From positions 1 to 33,376 of the forward strand of contig JAUNTL010000026.1 of the NCBI GenBank assembly GCA_030538705.1: 33,376 bases of DNA, written 5' to 3'. Of the stretch, positions 16,343 through 24,152 are shown piece by piece; positions within the stretch are counted from its first letter, which is position 1, and each line of letters opens with the position of its first letter. The notes under the pieces were generated by a model that did not search any database, was not told where the DNA came from, and was given only the letters and a program-made list of their open reading frames with translations. The position numbers and the translations under genes are program-made. The DNA is from Paracoccus sp. (in: a-proteobacteria). Its GTDB lineage: Bacteria > Pseudomonadota > Alphaproteobacteria > Rhodobacterales > Rhodobacteraceae.

Positions 16343-17056
16343 TCAAACATGCACTCTGATGCGAGACGCGGCCCATATCGAAGTGCTGACTTCGACAGGG
16401 ACGCCGCCCATGTCGACGTTTCTCCCTGTCAGCACCAGAATTGGGCTGCCCATCGGAATGCGCAGAAGATGCGCCTCGTCCCGCGTCGGGGCGCGGGCCG
16501 AGATGGCGGTATCGTTGCGTCGAAAATCAGCGATGCCAAGACGGCGGATCAGATCGCTGATTCCGCTGGCCAGCGCGAGGTGCTGAGGCAGGTCAGGGTA
16601 ACGCGCAACTGAAAAGGCATGATGCGCAATGCAAAGCGGATCCTTCCCGCCCCACCGCAGGATGCGAATATCATGAATTGCGGCACCGCGCGGCAAGGCG
16701 AGTGCCCGAATGATTTCGGGATCGCCACGTCGGATCTGTTGATGCAGCAATTCCATTCGCGTGGAGGAGGCAGATTTGCTGACATTCTCGCCATAGCGGG
16801 TGCGCGACTTGACGAAATAGTCGATCAACTTCCCGCTGACATAGGTTCCGCTGCCCTGTCGGGTTGAGACAACTCCCTGAATTTCCAGCATCTCTATGGC
16901 CGCGCGCACATTGTGCCGGCTTGCACCATATTCCGCGGACAGTGCTGCCTGTGTCGGAATCTGGTCACCCGTCCGCCATTCTCCGACCGCGATTCGGTGA
17001 CCAAGCGCGTCTCGTAAAGCAGCGGCGTTCATCGGGCTTGATGTCTTCCGATCCAT
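16343..17056 (-). CDS. GntR/HutC-family regulator with UTRA domain, PhnF-like
   Basis: 237 residues from the ATG at 17056, chosen because GGAGG sits 8 bases before it; a TTG at 17083 in frame has no such site. The N-terminus (about 8-75) is a winged helix of the GntR type (GDQIPTQAALSAEYGASRHNVRAAIEMLEIQGVV, then RQGSGTYV). Residues about 95-235 form a UTRA ligand-binding domain. This architecture is shared by HutC, FarR and PhnF. It is divergent from the phosphonate-type operon, and a 21-base palindrome lies just before its start, so it most likely represses itself and the operon until a pathway compound binds. The ligand is unknown; PhnF-like is inferred from context. Confidence 0.85.
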   Translation of the reverse strand: MDRKTSSPMNAAALRDALGHRIAVGEWRTGDQIPTQAALSAEYGASRHNVRAAIEMLEIQGVVSTRQGSGTYVSGKLIDYFVKSRTRYGENVSKSASSTRMELLHQQIRRGDPEIIRALALPRGAAIHDIRILRWGGKDPLCIAHHAFSVARYPDLPQHLALASGISDLIRRLGIADFRRNDTAISARAPTRDEAHLLRIPMGSPILVLTGRNVDMGGVPVEVSTSIWAASRIRVHV

Positions 17057-17077
17057 GAAACTTCCTCCGCCATTTTT

Positions 17078-17098
17078 CACCAAATATCAGATTTGGTG
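17078..17098. promoter_or_regulatory. Palindromic operator for the GntR-type regulator
   Basis: Perfect inverted repeat CACCAAAT-N5-ATTTGGTG in the divergent gap, 22 bases before the regulator's ATG and about 120 bases before the binding-protein gene. The flanks add partial symmetry (TT before, TGTGAA after). Its size and position fit an operator for a dimeric GntR protein acting on both directions. Binding has not been shown; the inference rests on symmetry and place. Confidence 0.7.
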
Positions 17099-17220
17099 TG
17101 AAGTAATTATGAAGAGTCGAAGTTCCCGACCACCGTGATCGGGGCCGTCATGGAACTGTCAAATGCGTGGACGATATGCCCGGAAGTCACTCCCCGCCGA
17201 CTTTCTCAAGGAGCTATCAC

Positions 17221-18744
17221 ATGATCGCCCGTAAACTTGCCCTCACGGCCTTGCTGGCCTGCTCTGCGCTGACTGTCCCGGCCACAGCCGAAGATCTGCG
17301 CGTTGCCTTGCCGACCTTTCCGTCAAAATTCGCCCCCAACTTTTGGGGCAATGACGGCGCACCGATGATTTATCAGGTCTATGAGACGCTGATCACCCGC
17401 GACCCATTTGCCCGGCCCCTGACCTATATTCCCGGCCTCGCAACCGAGTGGAAACAAATCGAACCGACGGTCTGGGAACTGAAGCTGCGCGATGGCGTCA
17501 TGCTGCATGACGGCACGACAATGGATGCTGATGATGTCAAATTCTCGCTCGATCCGATATTCAGCGGAACCAACCCTGAATATACTTCGGCTTGGGGCAC
17601 GTTTCACTACAACTTCGATCGTGTCGAAATCGTCGATCCGCTGACCATCCACATCCATACCAAACGCCCGGAACCCCTGTTCGAGGCACTGATGTCGCTT
17701 TCGACGGCCTCTATCACCTCAAAGGACTATTACGAGGCAAACGGTTATGATCAGGCATTGCTGCATCCGGTCGGGACTGGTCCTTATCGCGTGACCAATC
17801 TCGTGCCGGGTGAAGAAGCCAGGATGGAACGTTTTTCGGACTATTGGGGTGACGCTGCGCCCTTTGATCATCTGAGCTTCCGCAAGGTGCCGGAAGTCGC
17901 CTCGCGCATCACCGGGCTGGTAAACGGGGAATTCGATCTGGTCACCAACATTCCGCCCGATCAGGCCGGCGCGCTGGAACAGGACGGCATCCGCCAGCAG
18001 GGCGTGACATGGCCGATGTTCCACATCTGGGTTCTCAATCAGGTGGCCGAGCCGACGAAAGATCTGCGGGTGCGTCAGGCGATGCGTCTTTGCACCGACA
18101 ATCAGCAGCTGGTTGACGGGCTATGGGGTGGGCTGGCCCATGTGCCGAAGACGCACCAGTTCGAGGAATACGGTGAGCCGTATTACATGGCTGATATCGA
18201 CTATAGCGGTCGCGACGTTGAAAAGGCCAAGGCTCTGCTCGCTGAGGCGGGCTATAGCGGTGCCCCGATCGTGGCACAGTTTACCCAGAACTATTACCTC
18301 TACGGCGATCTGGCCGCGCAGGTGATCCAGCAGCAATGGCAGGAATGCGGCCTTAACCTGCAATTGCAGCAGGTGGAGAAGATCGACTACGAAAAGTCGA
18401 ACATCGTCGCCTGGTCAAACCCGATGTATTATCCTGATCCGATGGGTGCGATGGATGTGCATTGGTCGGGCAACAGCAATTATGCCCGCCGCGGCACCTG
18501 GAAACCCGCGCATCCCGACTGGGAAAAAACCTTCGATACCGCCCGCTTTGCTACCGATGTGGACGAGCGCCGCGAAGCCTATCGCCATCTGCTCGAGATT
18601 GATCAGGACGAGGCCGGCTGGATCCTGCTGTATGAACCGCATGAAATCTACGGCATGCGCGAAGATATCTCGTTCGATATTCCGGTGGCCTATCGTCCCT
18701 ATGTTCTGCCGCTGCGCGCAGGACAGATCACCATCGGCAAATAA
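17221..18744 (+). CDS. Family 5 (peptide-type) ABC transporter substrate-binding protein
   Basis: 507 residues from the ATG at 17221, preceded by AAGGAG with a 7-base spacer. An N-terminal signal peptide (MIARKLALTALLACSALTVPATA) has likely cleavage before EDLRV, with no lipobox cysteine, so the protein is soluble in the periplasm. It has the layout of the SBP_bac_5 family (DppA/OppA/NikA): YETLITRDPFARPLTYIPGLATEW near the start, LRDGVMLHDGTTMDADDVKFSL at about 90-115, and a C-terminal lobe. This family binds peptides, nickel chelates, opines and other solutes. Downstream genes point to a phosphonate-bearing solute, but the sequence alone does not show this. First gene of the operon; a strong hairpin follows it. 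Confidence 0.9.
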   Translation: MIARKLALTALLACSALTVPATAEDLRVALPTFPSKFAPNFWGNDGAPMIYQVYETLITRDPFARPLTYIPGLATEWKQIEPTVWELKLRDGVMLHDGTTMDADDVKFSLDPIFSGTNPEYTSAWGTFHYNFDRVEIVDPLTIHIHTKRPEPLFEALMSLSTASITSKDYYEANGYDQALLHPVGTGPYRVTNLVPGEEARMERFSDYWGDAAPFDHLSFRKVPEVASRITGLVNGEFDLVTNIPPDQAGALEQDGIRQQGVTWPMFHIWVLNQVAEPTKDLRVRQAMRLCTDNQQLVDGLWGGLAHVPKTHQFEEYGEPYYMADIDYSGRDVEKAKALLAEAGYSGAPIVAQFTQNYYLYGDLAAQVIQQQWQECGLNLQLQQVEKIDYEKSNIVAWSNPMYYPDPMGAMDVHWSGNSNYARRGTWKPAHPDWEKTFDTARFATDVDERREAYRHLLEIDQDEAGWILLYEPHEIYGMREDISFDIPVAYRPYVLPLRAGQITIGK

Positions 18745-18751
18745 GTCCTGT

Positions 18752-18774
18752 CGGGGCGGCGTTCTGCCGCCCCG
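18752..18774 (+). repeat. Strong hairpin between the binding-protein and permease genes
   Basis: Perfect 9-base arms CGGGGCGGC and GCCGCCCCG around GTTCT, starting 8 bases after the binding-protein stop. No T-run follows, so full termination is unlikely. Such hairpins commonly protect the upstream message or attenuate it, giving more binding protein than membrane components. Confidence 0.65.
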
Positions 18775-18800
18775 CACTCTCCCTGCCTGCGGATAATCCC

Positions 18801-19721
18801 ATGCTGATGTTTATGTCCACGCGCCTGCTGCGCGCACTGATTGCCCTGACGATGGTGCTTATCATTGCCTTCGTGACCGTGCGCTTTTCGGGAGAGCCGT
18901 TTGAACGGATGTTCCCCGAGGGCACCACGGTCGAGCATGAACAGATGCTGCGCAAGGAATGGAACACCGACCGTCCCATCCCGGAACAGTTCGCAATCTA
19001 TCTGGGCAAGCTGGCGACCGGCGAATTCGGGCAGTCGTTGTTCACGAAAGAGCCGGTTTGGCAGATCTATGCCGACCGAATGCCTGCAACGCTGGCTGTC
19101 GGAGGTCTCGCGCTTTTGCTGGCTATTCTGGTCGGCATTCCTCTGGGCGCGATTTCGGCGCTTTGGCGGCAAAGCGCGGCTGCGCGGGCGGCGATGTGGT
19201 TCGCTTTCCTCGGCTATGCCATCCCGCATTATGTGCTGGGGATCGGGCTGGTGCTGCTGCTTGGTTTTCAGTGGCGGATGCTGCCCACATCCGGGCTTGA
19301 TACGGCCGCGCATTACGTCTTGCCGGTGGTCACGCTGGCCATTCCCCTGATCGCGGCGCTTGCCCGCTATATGCGCGCCGCCATGCTGGACGTCATTGCC
19401 CAGCCGCATGTGATGACCGCGCTGACCAAAGGGATCGGAGAGCGGAGACTGGCTATCCGCCATATCCTGCGCAACGCCATGGTGCCGCTGCTGACCGTCC
19501 TGGGGCTGGAGATCGCTGGCCTCGTCAACGGCTCGATCTTTGTCGAGACGGTATTCTCGTTGCCCGGCGTAGGTCGGGTGCTGGTCGAATCCGTGCTGGA
19601 TCGTAACTATCCGGTGCTGCAATTCGGCGTTCTGGCCTATGCGCTGCTGATCGTTCTCATCACGCTGACCGTGGATCTTCTTTACACCTTTGCCGACCCC
19701 CGCGTTCGGCTGGAGGCCTGA
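18801..19721 (+). CDS. ABC transporter inner-membrane permease (DppB type)
   Basis: 306 residues with six predicted membrane helices. The first helix starts at about residue 8 and is followed by a large periplasmic segment, as in DppB/OppB. The coupling region includes IAQPHVMTALTKGIGERRLAIRHILRNAMVPLLT, the EAA-type loop of this family, and ETVFSLPGVGRVLVESVLDRNYPVLQ is also typical. ATGs at 18801, 18807 and 18813 are all possible starts; the ribosome site is weak. It forms the channel with the next permease, whose start lies 2 bases after its stop. Confidence 0.9.
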   Translation: MLMFMSTRLLRALIALTMVLIIAFVTVRFSGEPFERMFPEGTTVEHEQMLRKEWNTDRPIPEQFAIYLGKLATGEFGQSLFTKEPVWQIYADRMPATLAVGGLALLLAILVGIPLGAISALWRQSAAARAAMWFAFLGYAIPHYVLGIGLVLLLGFQWRMLPTSGLDTAAHYVLPVVTLAIPLIAALARYMRAAMLDVIAQPHVMTALTKGIGERRLAIRHILRNAMVPLLTVLGLEIAGLVNGSIFVETVFSLPGVGRVLVESVLDRNYPVLQFGVLAYALLIVLITLTVDLLYTFADPRVRLEA

Positions 19722-19723
19722 TC

Positions 19724-20590
19724 ATGGCGACAACCGACATTTCCCCGGTCATGTCACGGCGGCTGTTTCGCTGGGATCGCTTGACGCTGTCGCTCCTGTT
19801 GCTGGGGGTGATTCTGGGGCTGGGCCTTCTGGCTCCGGTGCTGGCGCCGAAAGATCCGAACGCGGTGGACATGCTGCGTCGCATGGCCCCCCCCGTCTGG
19901 ATGGAGGGTGGAAGCTGGCAGAACATTCTCGGCACCGATCAGATCGGCCGCGATCTTCTGTCACGCGTCATGTGGGGCACGCTGACCAGCTTTGGCATCG
20001 CCGTCTTTGGCCTGATCTTCAGTGCCGTTCTGGGCATCTCGCTTGGCGTTCTTTCCGGGTTGATCGGCGGCTGGTTCGACCGCGTCGCCATGACGCTGGT
20101 CGATGTCTTTATTACCCTGCCGAACCTGCTGCTGATCCTCTGCGGGATCGCTGTTCTCGGCAGCGAGGTCTGGGTTCTGATCTTGATGATCGGACTTGTC
20201 CGCTGGGAGGCCTATGCGAGGCTGGTGCGCGGACAGGTTCTGATGCTGCGTGAACTGGGTTATGTCGAGGCATCGCGCGTGCTGGGCGGCCGCCCGCTTT
20301 GGATCATCTGGCGCCATATCCTGCCCAACCTCATTTCTCCCCTCATGGTGATGCTGACGCTCAGTTTTCCCGGCGTTCTGCTGATGGAGGCGGGATTATC
20401 GTTCCTTGGCGTCGGCGTGCAGCCGCCGACCTCCTCACTGGGCCGGATGATCGGTGACGGGCGCAACTATCTGGTTGGCGCGCCATGGATCGCGCTGGTT
20501 CCTTCGGTGGTGGTGATCCTGATTACGCTGGCCTTTCAGATCGCAGGCGATGCGCTGCGTGACCGCATGGATGAGCTGAACAATGGATAA
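19724..20590 (+). CDS. ABC transporter inner-membrane permease (DppC type)
   Basis: 288 residues, six membrane helices. It has the DppC/OppC pattern: a short N-terminal cytoplasmic part, one helix, then the conserved LGTDQIGRDLLSRVMWGTLTS segment (residues about 66-86). The coupling loop is MLRELGYVEASRVLGGRPLWIIWRHILPNL. FPGVLLMEAGLSFLGVGVQPPTSSLGRMI near the C-terminus is nearly diagnostic for the family. The frame overlaps the next gene by 8 bases. It pairs with the upstream permease. Confidence 0.92.
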   Translation: MATTDISPVMSRRLFRWDRLTLSLLLLGVILGLGLLAPVLAPKDPNAVDMLRRMAPPVWMEGGSWQNILGTDQIGRDLLSRVMWGTLTSFGIAVFGLIFSAVLGISLGVLSGLIGGWFDRVAMTLVDVFITLPNLLLILCGIAVLGSEVWVLILMIGLVRWEAYARLVRGQVLMLRELGYVEASRVLGGRPLWIIWRHILPNLISPLMVMLTLSFPGVLLMEAGLSFLGVGVQPPTSSLGRMIGDGRNYLVGAPWIALVPSVVVILITLAFQIAGDALRDRMDELNNG

Positions 20591-21563
20591 TGCCCTTCTT
20601 GATATTGACGGCTTGAACGTGACATTCCGCACGGGGGCAGGCCCCTTGCACGCTGTGCGCGGTGCCAGTCTGAAACTGCGCCGGGGCGAAACGATTGCTT
20701 TGGTCGGCGAAAGCGGATCGGGCAAATCGACGCTGGCCAAGGCGCTGATCCGTGCGAACGAGGCCCCGTTTACCGCGGCCCGCGCGGAAATCACCGGGCG
20801 CGCAATTCTTGATGCCGGCGACGGTGCCCGCAATCTGGTCACACTTGACCGCCGGCAGATGAGGGCCGTCCGGGCACAGCAGATCGCAATGATCTCGCAG
20901 GATGCCTTGTCGGGATTGAACCCGGTTCTGACGATCGGCTGGCAGGTGGCCGAGGCCCTCGCCACCGCCAGCCCGCAATTGGATCGCCGCGCCCGCAAGG
21001 GAAAGACGGTGGCGCTTCTGGCCGAAGTGGGCCTGCCGACGCCCGCGGCTCTCATCCACCGTTACCCGCATCAGCTTTCGGGCGGTCAGCGCCAGCGCGT
21101 GATGATCGCCATGGCCGTCGCGCGCAACCCTGCGCTGCTGATCGCCGATGAACCGACGACCGCGCTGGATGTGACTGTGCAGGCCCGCATTCTGACGCTA
21201 TTGCGCGATTTGCAGGCCAGATCCGGTGTGGCGACCTTGTTCATCACCCATGATCTGGGCGTCGTCGCGCGGGTCGCGGACCGCGTGGCCGTAATGTATG
21301 CGGGAGAAATTGTCGAAGTCTCTCCGGTGGCTGATTTCCTGCGCCAGCCACGTCATCCTTATACGTCCGGGCTTCTCGCCTCTGTGCCCGGATCACAGCG
21401 CCAATATCCGCGGCTGAAAGGCTATGCGCCCGCGCCGGATGCCGTGCCCGAGGGGTGCGCTTTTCGCACGCGTTGCCCCATCGCCGGGCCGGCTTGCACC
21501 GCACCGCAGCCGATACAGGCCGCGGGCAACCGGCTGGTTCGCTGCTGGAGGGCCGCCGCATGA
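20583..21563 (+). CDS. ABC transporter ATPase (DppD/OppD type)
   Basis: 326 residues. Walker [10 protein letters not shown] (about 42-50), Q-loop region [12 protein letters not shown] (103-114), signature LSGGQRQRV (165-173), Walker B LLIADE (185-190) and the switch histidine in ITHDLG are all intact. The C-terminal part has the oligopeptide/dipeptide extension with cysteines in [16 protein letters not shown], often an Fe-S or metal site in this subfamily. It powers uptake through the two permeases. The start overlaps the upstream permease by 8 bases and the stop overlaps the next ATPase (ATGA). Confidence 0.93.
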   Translation: MDNALLDIDGLNVTFRTGAGPLHAVRGASLKLRRGETIALVGESGSGKSTLAKALIRANEAPFTAARAEITGRAILDAGDGARNLVTLDRRQMRAVRAQQIAMISQDALSGLNPVLTIGWQVAEALATASPQLDRRARKGKTVALLAEVGLPTPAALIHRYPHQLSGGQRQRVMIAMAVARNPALLIADEPTTALDVTVQARILTLLRDLQARSGVATLFITHDLGVVARVADRVAVMYAGEIVEVSPVADFLRQPRHPYTSGLLASVPGSQRQYPRLKGYAPAPDAVPEGCAFRTRCPIAGPACTAPQPIQAAGNRLVRCWRAAA

Positions 21564-22381
21564 GCATCGAAATCCGTAATCTGGGCCTGAGCTACGCCGC
21601 CGGGATTTTCGGTAAAGGCCGTGCCAATCGCGCGCTGGATGGGGTTAATCTGTCAATCCCGCGTGGCTGCACCATGGGGATCGTTGGTGAAAGCGGTTCG
21701 GGCAAGTCCACCCTGGGCCGGGTGCTGTTGCGCATTTTGCAACCCTGTGAGGGTCAGGTGCTGATCGAAGGTCAGGACCCATGGGCGCTGCCTTCGCGCG
21801 CGATGCCAGAGTTTCGCCGGTCCATTCAGGCGGTGTTTCAGGATTCAGGCGCCTCGCTTAACCCGCGTCAGAATATCGGTGCCACCATTCGGGAAGGTCT
21901 GGACATTCACGGCATCGGCACCCCCGCAAGCCGCAAGGATCGGGTGCCGGAACTTCTGGCGCAGGTCGGGTTGGAACCCGCCTATGCCGCCCGCATGCCA
22001 CATACCCTGTCTGGCGGGCAGCGCCAGCGGGTGAATATTGCCCGCGCGCTTGCGCTGCGTCCCCGCATTCTGGTCGCTGATGAGCCGGTCTCGGCTCTGG
22101 ACACGTCGGTCCAGTCTCAGGTGCTGGAACTTCTTGCCGATCTCAAGCGCGAGACAGGCATGACGATGATCTTCATCTCGCATGATCTGGCCGTGGTGCG
22201 CGAGATATGCGACCGCGTCGCAATCATGCATGGCGGCAAGCTTGTCGAAGAGGGCGAGATCAATCTCGTCTTCGATCATCCCTGCCATGCCGTGACCCGC
22301 GCGCTGATACGCGACATGCCACGGCTCGATCTGGTTCACCCGCAATATACCCATACCGATTTACTCGTGACATCTGGATAA
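21560..22381 (+). CDS. ABC transporter ATPase (DppF/OppF type)
   Basis: 273 residues from the ATG at 21560, overlapping the previous stop (ATGA); a longer frame from 21455 lies inside the first ATPase and is rejected. Walker [10 protein letters not shown] (43-51), signature SGGQRQRV (about 151-158) and Walker B ILVADE (170-175) are complete. It is shorter than classical OppF (about 320-330) and lacks the cysteine-containing C-terminal extension seen in its partner, ending soon after the CHAVTRALI region. Short versions of this kind occur in NikE and phosphonate PhnK relatives. It forms the ATPase heterodimer with the upstream protein. Confidence 0.92.
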   Translation: MSIEIRNLGLSYAAGIFGKGRANRALDGVNLSIPRGCTMGIVGESGSGKSTLGRVLLRILQPCEGQVLIEGQDPWALPSRAMPEFRRSIQAVFQDSGASLNPRQNIGATIREGLDIHGIGTPASRKDRVPELLAQVGLEPAYAARMPHTLSGGQRQRVNIARALALRPRILVADEPVSALDTSVQSQVLELLADLKRETGMTMIFISHDLAVVREICDRVAIMHGGKLVEEGEINLVFDHPCHAVTRALIRDMPRLDLVHPQYTHTDLLVTSG

Positions 22382-22385
22382 CACT

Positions 22386-23294
22386 ATGACTCTTGAAACT
22401 TTTCTGGCTCCAGGGCGCTTTTTCAAAGGCAACCTTCATACCCACTCGACCAGATCTGACGGCTTGCTGCCGCCCGAGGAAGTGTGTCGCCGCTATCACG
22501 AACAGGGCTACGATTTTATCTGCCTGTCGGACCATTTTACCGAAAAGTTCAGCTTTCCGATGACCGACACGACCGCGCTGCGCAATGATGGCTTCACCAC
22601 GATCATCGGTGCCGAGCTTCACGCCCCCACCACCGAACTCGGCTGTGTCTGGCATATTCTTGCAGTCGGCCTGCCGCTCGATTTTGCTCCCCTTGCGCCC
22701 GGCGAGACCGGCCCGGAAATCGCAGCCCGCGCCTATGAGGCAGGTGCTTTTGTCGTCATCCCTCATCCTGAATGGTATGGACTGACCACAAATGACGCTG
22801 CAACGATCCCCGATGCCCATGCCGTCGAGGTGTATAATCACACCAGTCAGGTTCATGTCGGTCGCGGCGGTGGCGTCTATTTCCTTGATCTGCTGCTGGC
22901 CGAGGGGCGGCGCGTCAATGCGCTGGCTTGCGATGACGCGCATTTCAACGTGTCCGGCGACCAGAACCGCGACGCGTTCGGCGGCTGGTGCATGGTCAAG
23001 GCCGCGGAAAACAGCCCCGAGGCGCTGCTCGTGGCACTGAAAGCCGGACATTATTATTCAAGCCAGGGCCCCGAAATCCACGATATCCGCCGCGAGGGTG
23101 ATGAACTGGTTGTCGAGACCTCGCCCGCCGATCACATCGTTCTGGCGGGTCAATGTGCCCTCTCAGCGCAAAGTTTCGGCAAGGGCATGACGTCATCGCG
23201 CCTGCCGCTTGACCGCTTTGCCGGGACGTGGGGCCGGGTCAGCGTGCTTGATGCCCATGGCCGATCAGCTTGGTCAAATCCGATCTGGTTCTGA
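22386..23294 (+). CDS. PHP-fold metallohydrolase (CehA/McbA-like), probable phosphonate or phosphate ester hydrolase
   Basis: 302 residues. PHP-domain metal ligands are all present: HTH at 18-20, Asp25, DH at 49-50, Glu77 in GAELH, His90, His127 in IPHPEW, and DDAH at 183-186. This is the pattern of trinuclear PHP phosphoesterases and of the CehA/McbA group. It starts 4 bases after the second ATPase and has no signal peptide, so it is cytoplasmic. Its place between an importer and phosphonatase suggests it trims the imported molecule, for example by cleaving an ester that carries a phosphonate. That is inference; the family includes phosphatases, carbamate hydrolases and polymerase-associated domains. 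Confidence 0.82.
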   Translation: MTLETFLAPGRFFKGNLHTHSTRSDGLLPPEEVCRRYHEQGYDFICLSDHFTEKFSFPMTDTTALRNDGFTTIIGAELHAPTTELGCVWHILAVGLPLDFAPLAPGETGPEIAARAYEAGAFVVIPHPEWYGLTTNDAATIPDAHAVEVYNHTSQVHVGRGGGVYFLDLLLAEGRRVNALACDDAHFNVSGDQNRDAFGGWCMVKAAENSPEALLVALKAGHYYSSQGPEIHDIRREGDELVVETSPADHIVLAGQCALSAQSFGKGMTSSRLPLDRFAGTWGRVSVLDAHGRSAWSNPIWF

Positions 23295-23321
23295 CTATTT
23301 CAACTCATCAGGAGAAAAAAC

Positions 23322-24152
23322 ATGAACATCCAACCTTCACCCGACTATCGCGGCCCCGTGACCACTGCCATTTTCGATTGGGCGGGCACCGTGATTGATT
23401 TTGGCTGCATCGCGCCAGTCGCCTCGTTTCAGGATGCTTTCGCCAAGGCGGGCGTCGAAATTACCGAAGCCGAGGCCCGCGGGCCGATGGGTGCCGCAAA
23501 ACGCGAACATGTCGAATTGATCCTGGGTGACACTGCCGTGCAGGCGCGCTGGCAGGATGCCAAGGGCAGACCCTCGGATCAGGCTGATGTCGATGCCCTT
23601 TACACCAGTTTTCTGACGGCCGACGCCGAGAATTGCGCCCGGTTCAGCGGCCTGATCCCCGGCGCAATTGAGGTGATCTCGGCATTGCGCGCCAAGGGCA
23701 TCGCCATCGGCTCGACGACAGGCTATCCGCGCAGCATCATGGACGGGTTGATGCCGCTGGCCGCGGCACAGGGCTATGTGCCCGACCACACCGTGACCGT
23801 AACCGAGGCCCGCCGCGGCCGACCCTATCCTGACATGGTGCTGGAAAATGCCCTTGTGCTGGGCGCGCCCGATATGCGCGCCTGCGTCGTCGTGGACGAC
23901 AGCCCGACCGGCCTTGTCTCGGCCCGCGCGGCAGGGATGTGGGCTGTGGGTATCATTGCCAGCGGCAACGAGGTCGGCCTGTCGCTTGACGAATGGAAGG
24001 CGCTGACCCCGGCTGAACAAGGCACGCGGCGGAGCGAAGCTGCGGATGTGCTGACCGCCAACGGCGCACATTACACCATCGACACCATCGCCGACCTGCT
24101 GCCGGTGATTGCCGAGATCGAGGCGCGGCTGCTCAAAGGAGACAGGCCATGA
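23322..24152 (+). CDS. phnX: PhnX, phosphonoacetaldehyde hydrolase (phosphonatase)
   Basis: 276 residues, HAD superfamily. It cleaves the C-P bond of phosphonoacetaldehyde to acetaldehyde and phosphate. The nucleophile is Asp19 in FDWAGTVID. The Schiff-base lysine is Lys60 in PMGAAKREHV, 41 residues later, the same spacing as Asp12/Lys53 of Bacillus cereus PhnX; this lysine separates phosphonatase from other HAD enzymes. GSTTGYPRSIM (130-140) and GRPYPDM are also typical, and the magnesium-binding Asp pair lies in VVVDDSPTG. AGGAG precedes the ATG. The usual partner PhnW, which makes phosphonoacetaldehyde from 2-aminoethylphosphonate, is absent. The stop overlaps the dehydrogenase start. Confidence 0.92.
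   Translation: MNIQPSPDYRGPVTTAIFDWAGTVIDFGCIAPVASFQDAFAKAGVEITEAEARGPMGAAKREHVELILGDTAVQARWQDAKGRPSDQADVDALYTSFLTADAENCARFSGLIPGAIEVISALRAKGIAIGSTTGYPRSIMDGLMPLAAAQGYVPDHTVTVTEARRGRPYPDMVLENALVLGAPDMRACVVVDDSPTGLVSARAAGMWAVGIIASGNEVGLSLDEWKALTPAEQGTRRSEAADVLTANGAHYTIDTIADLLPVIAEIEARLLKGDRP

Noticed and set aside
17221-22381. Reading the five transporter genes as a nickel importer (NikABCDE), given the nearby hydrogenase and the short second ATPase.
   Set aside because: They form one operon with PHP, phnX and Fe-ADH genes on the opposite strand from hup, behind a separate regulator and an IS scar. Nickel supply is already explained by HupE. Not fully excluded without a binding assay.
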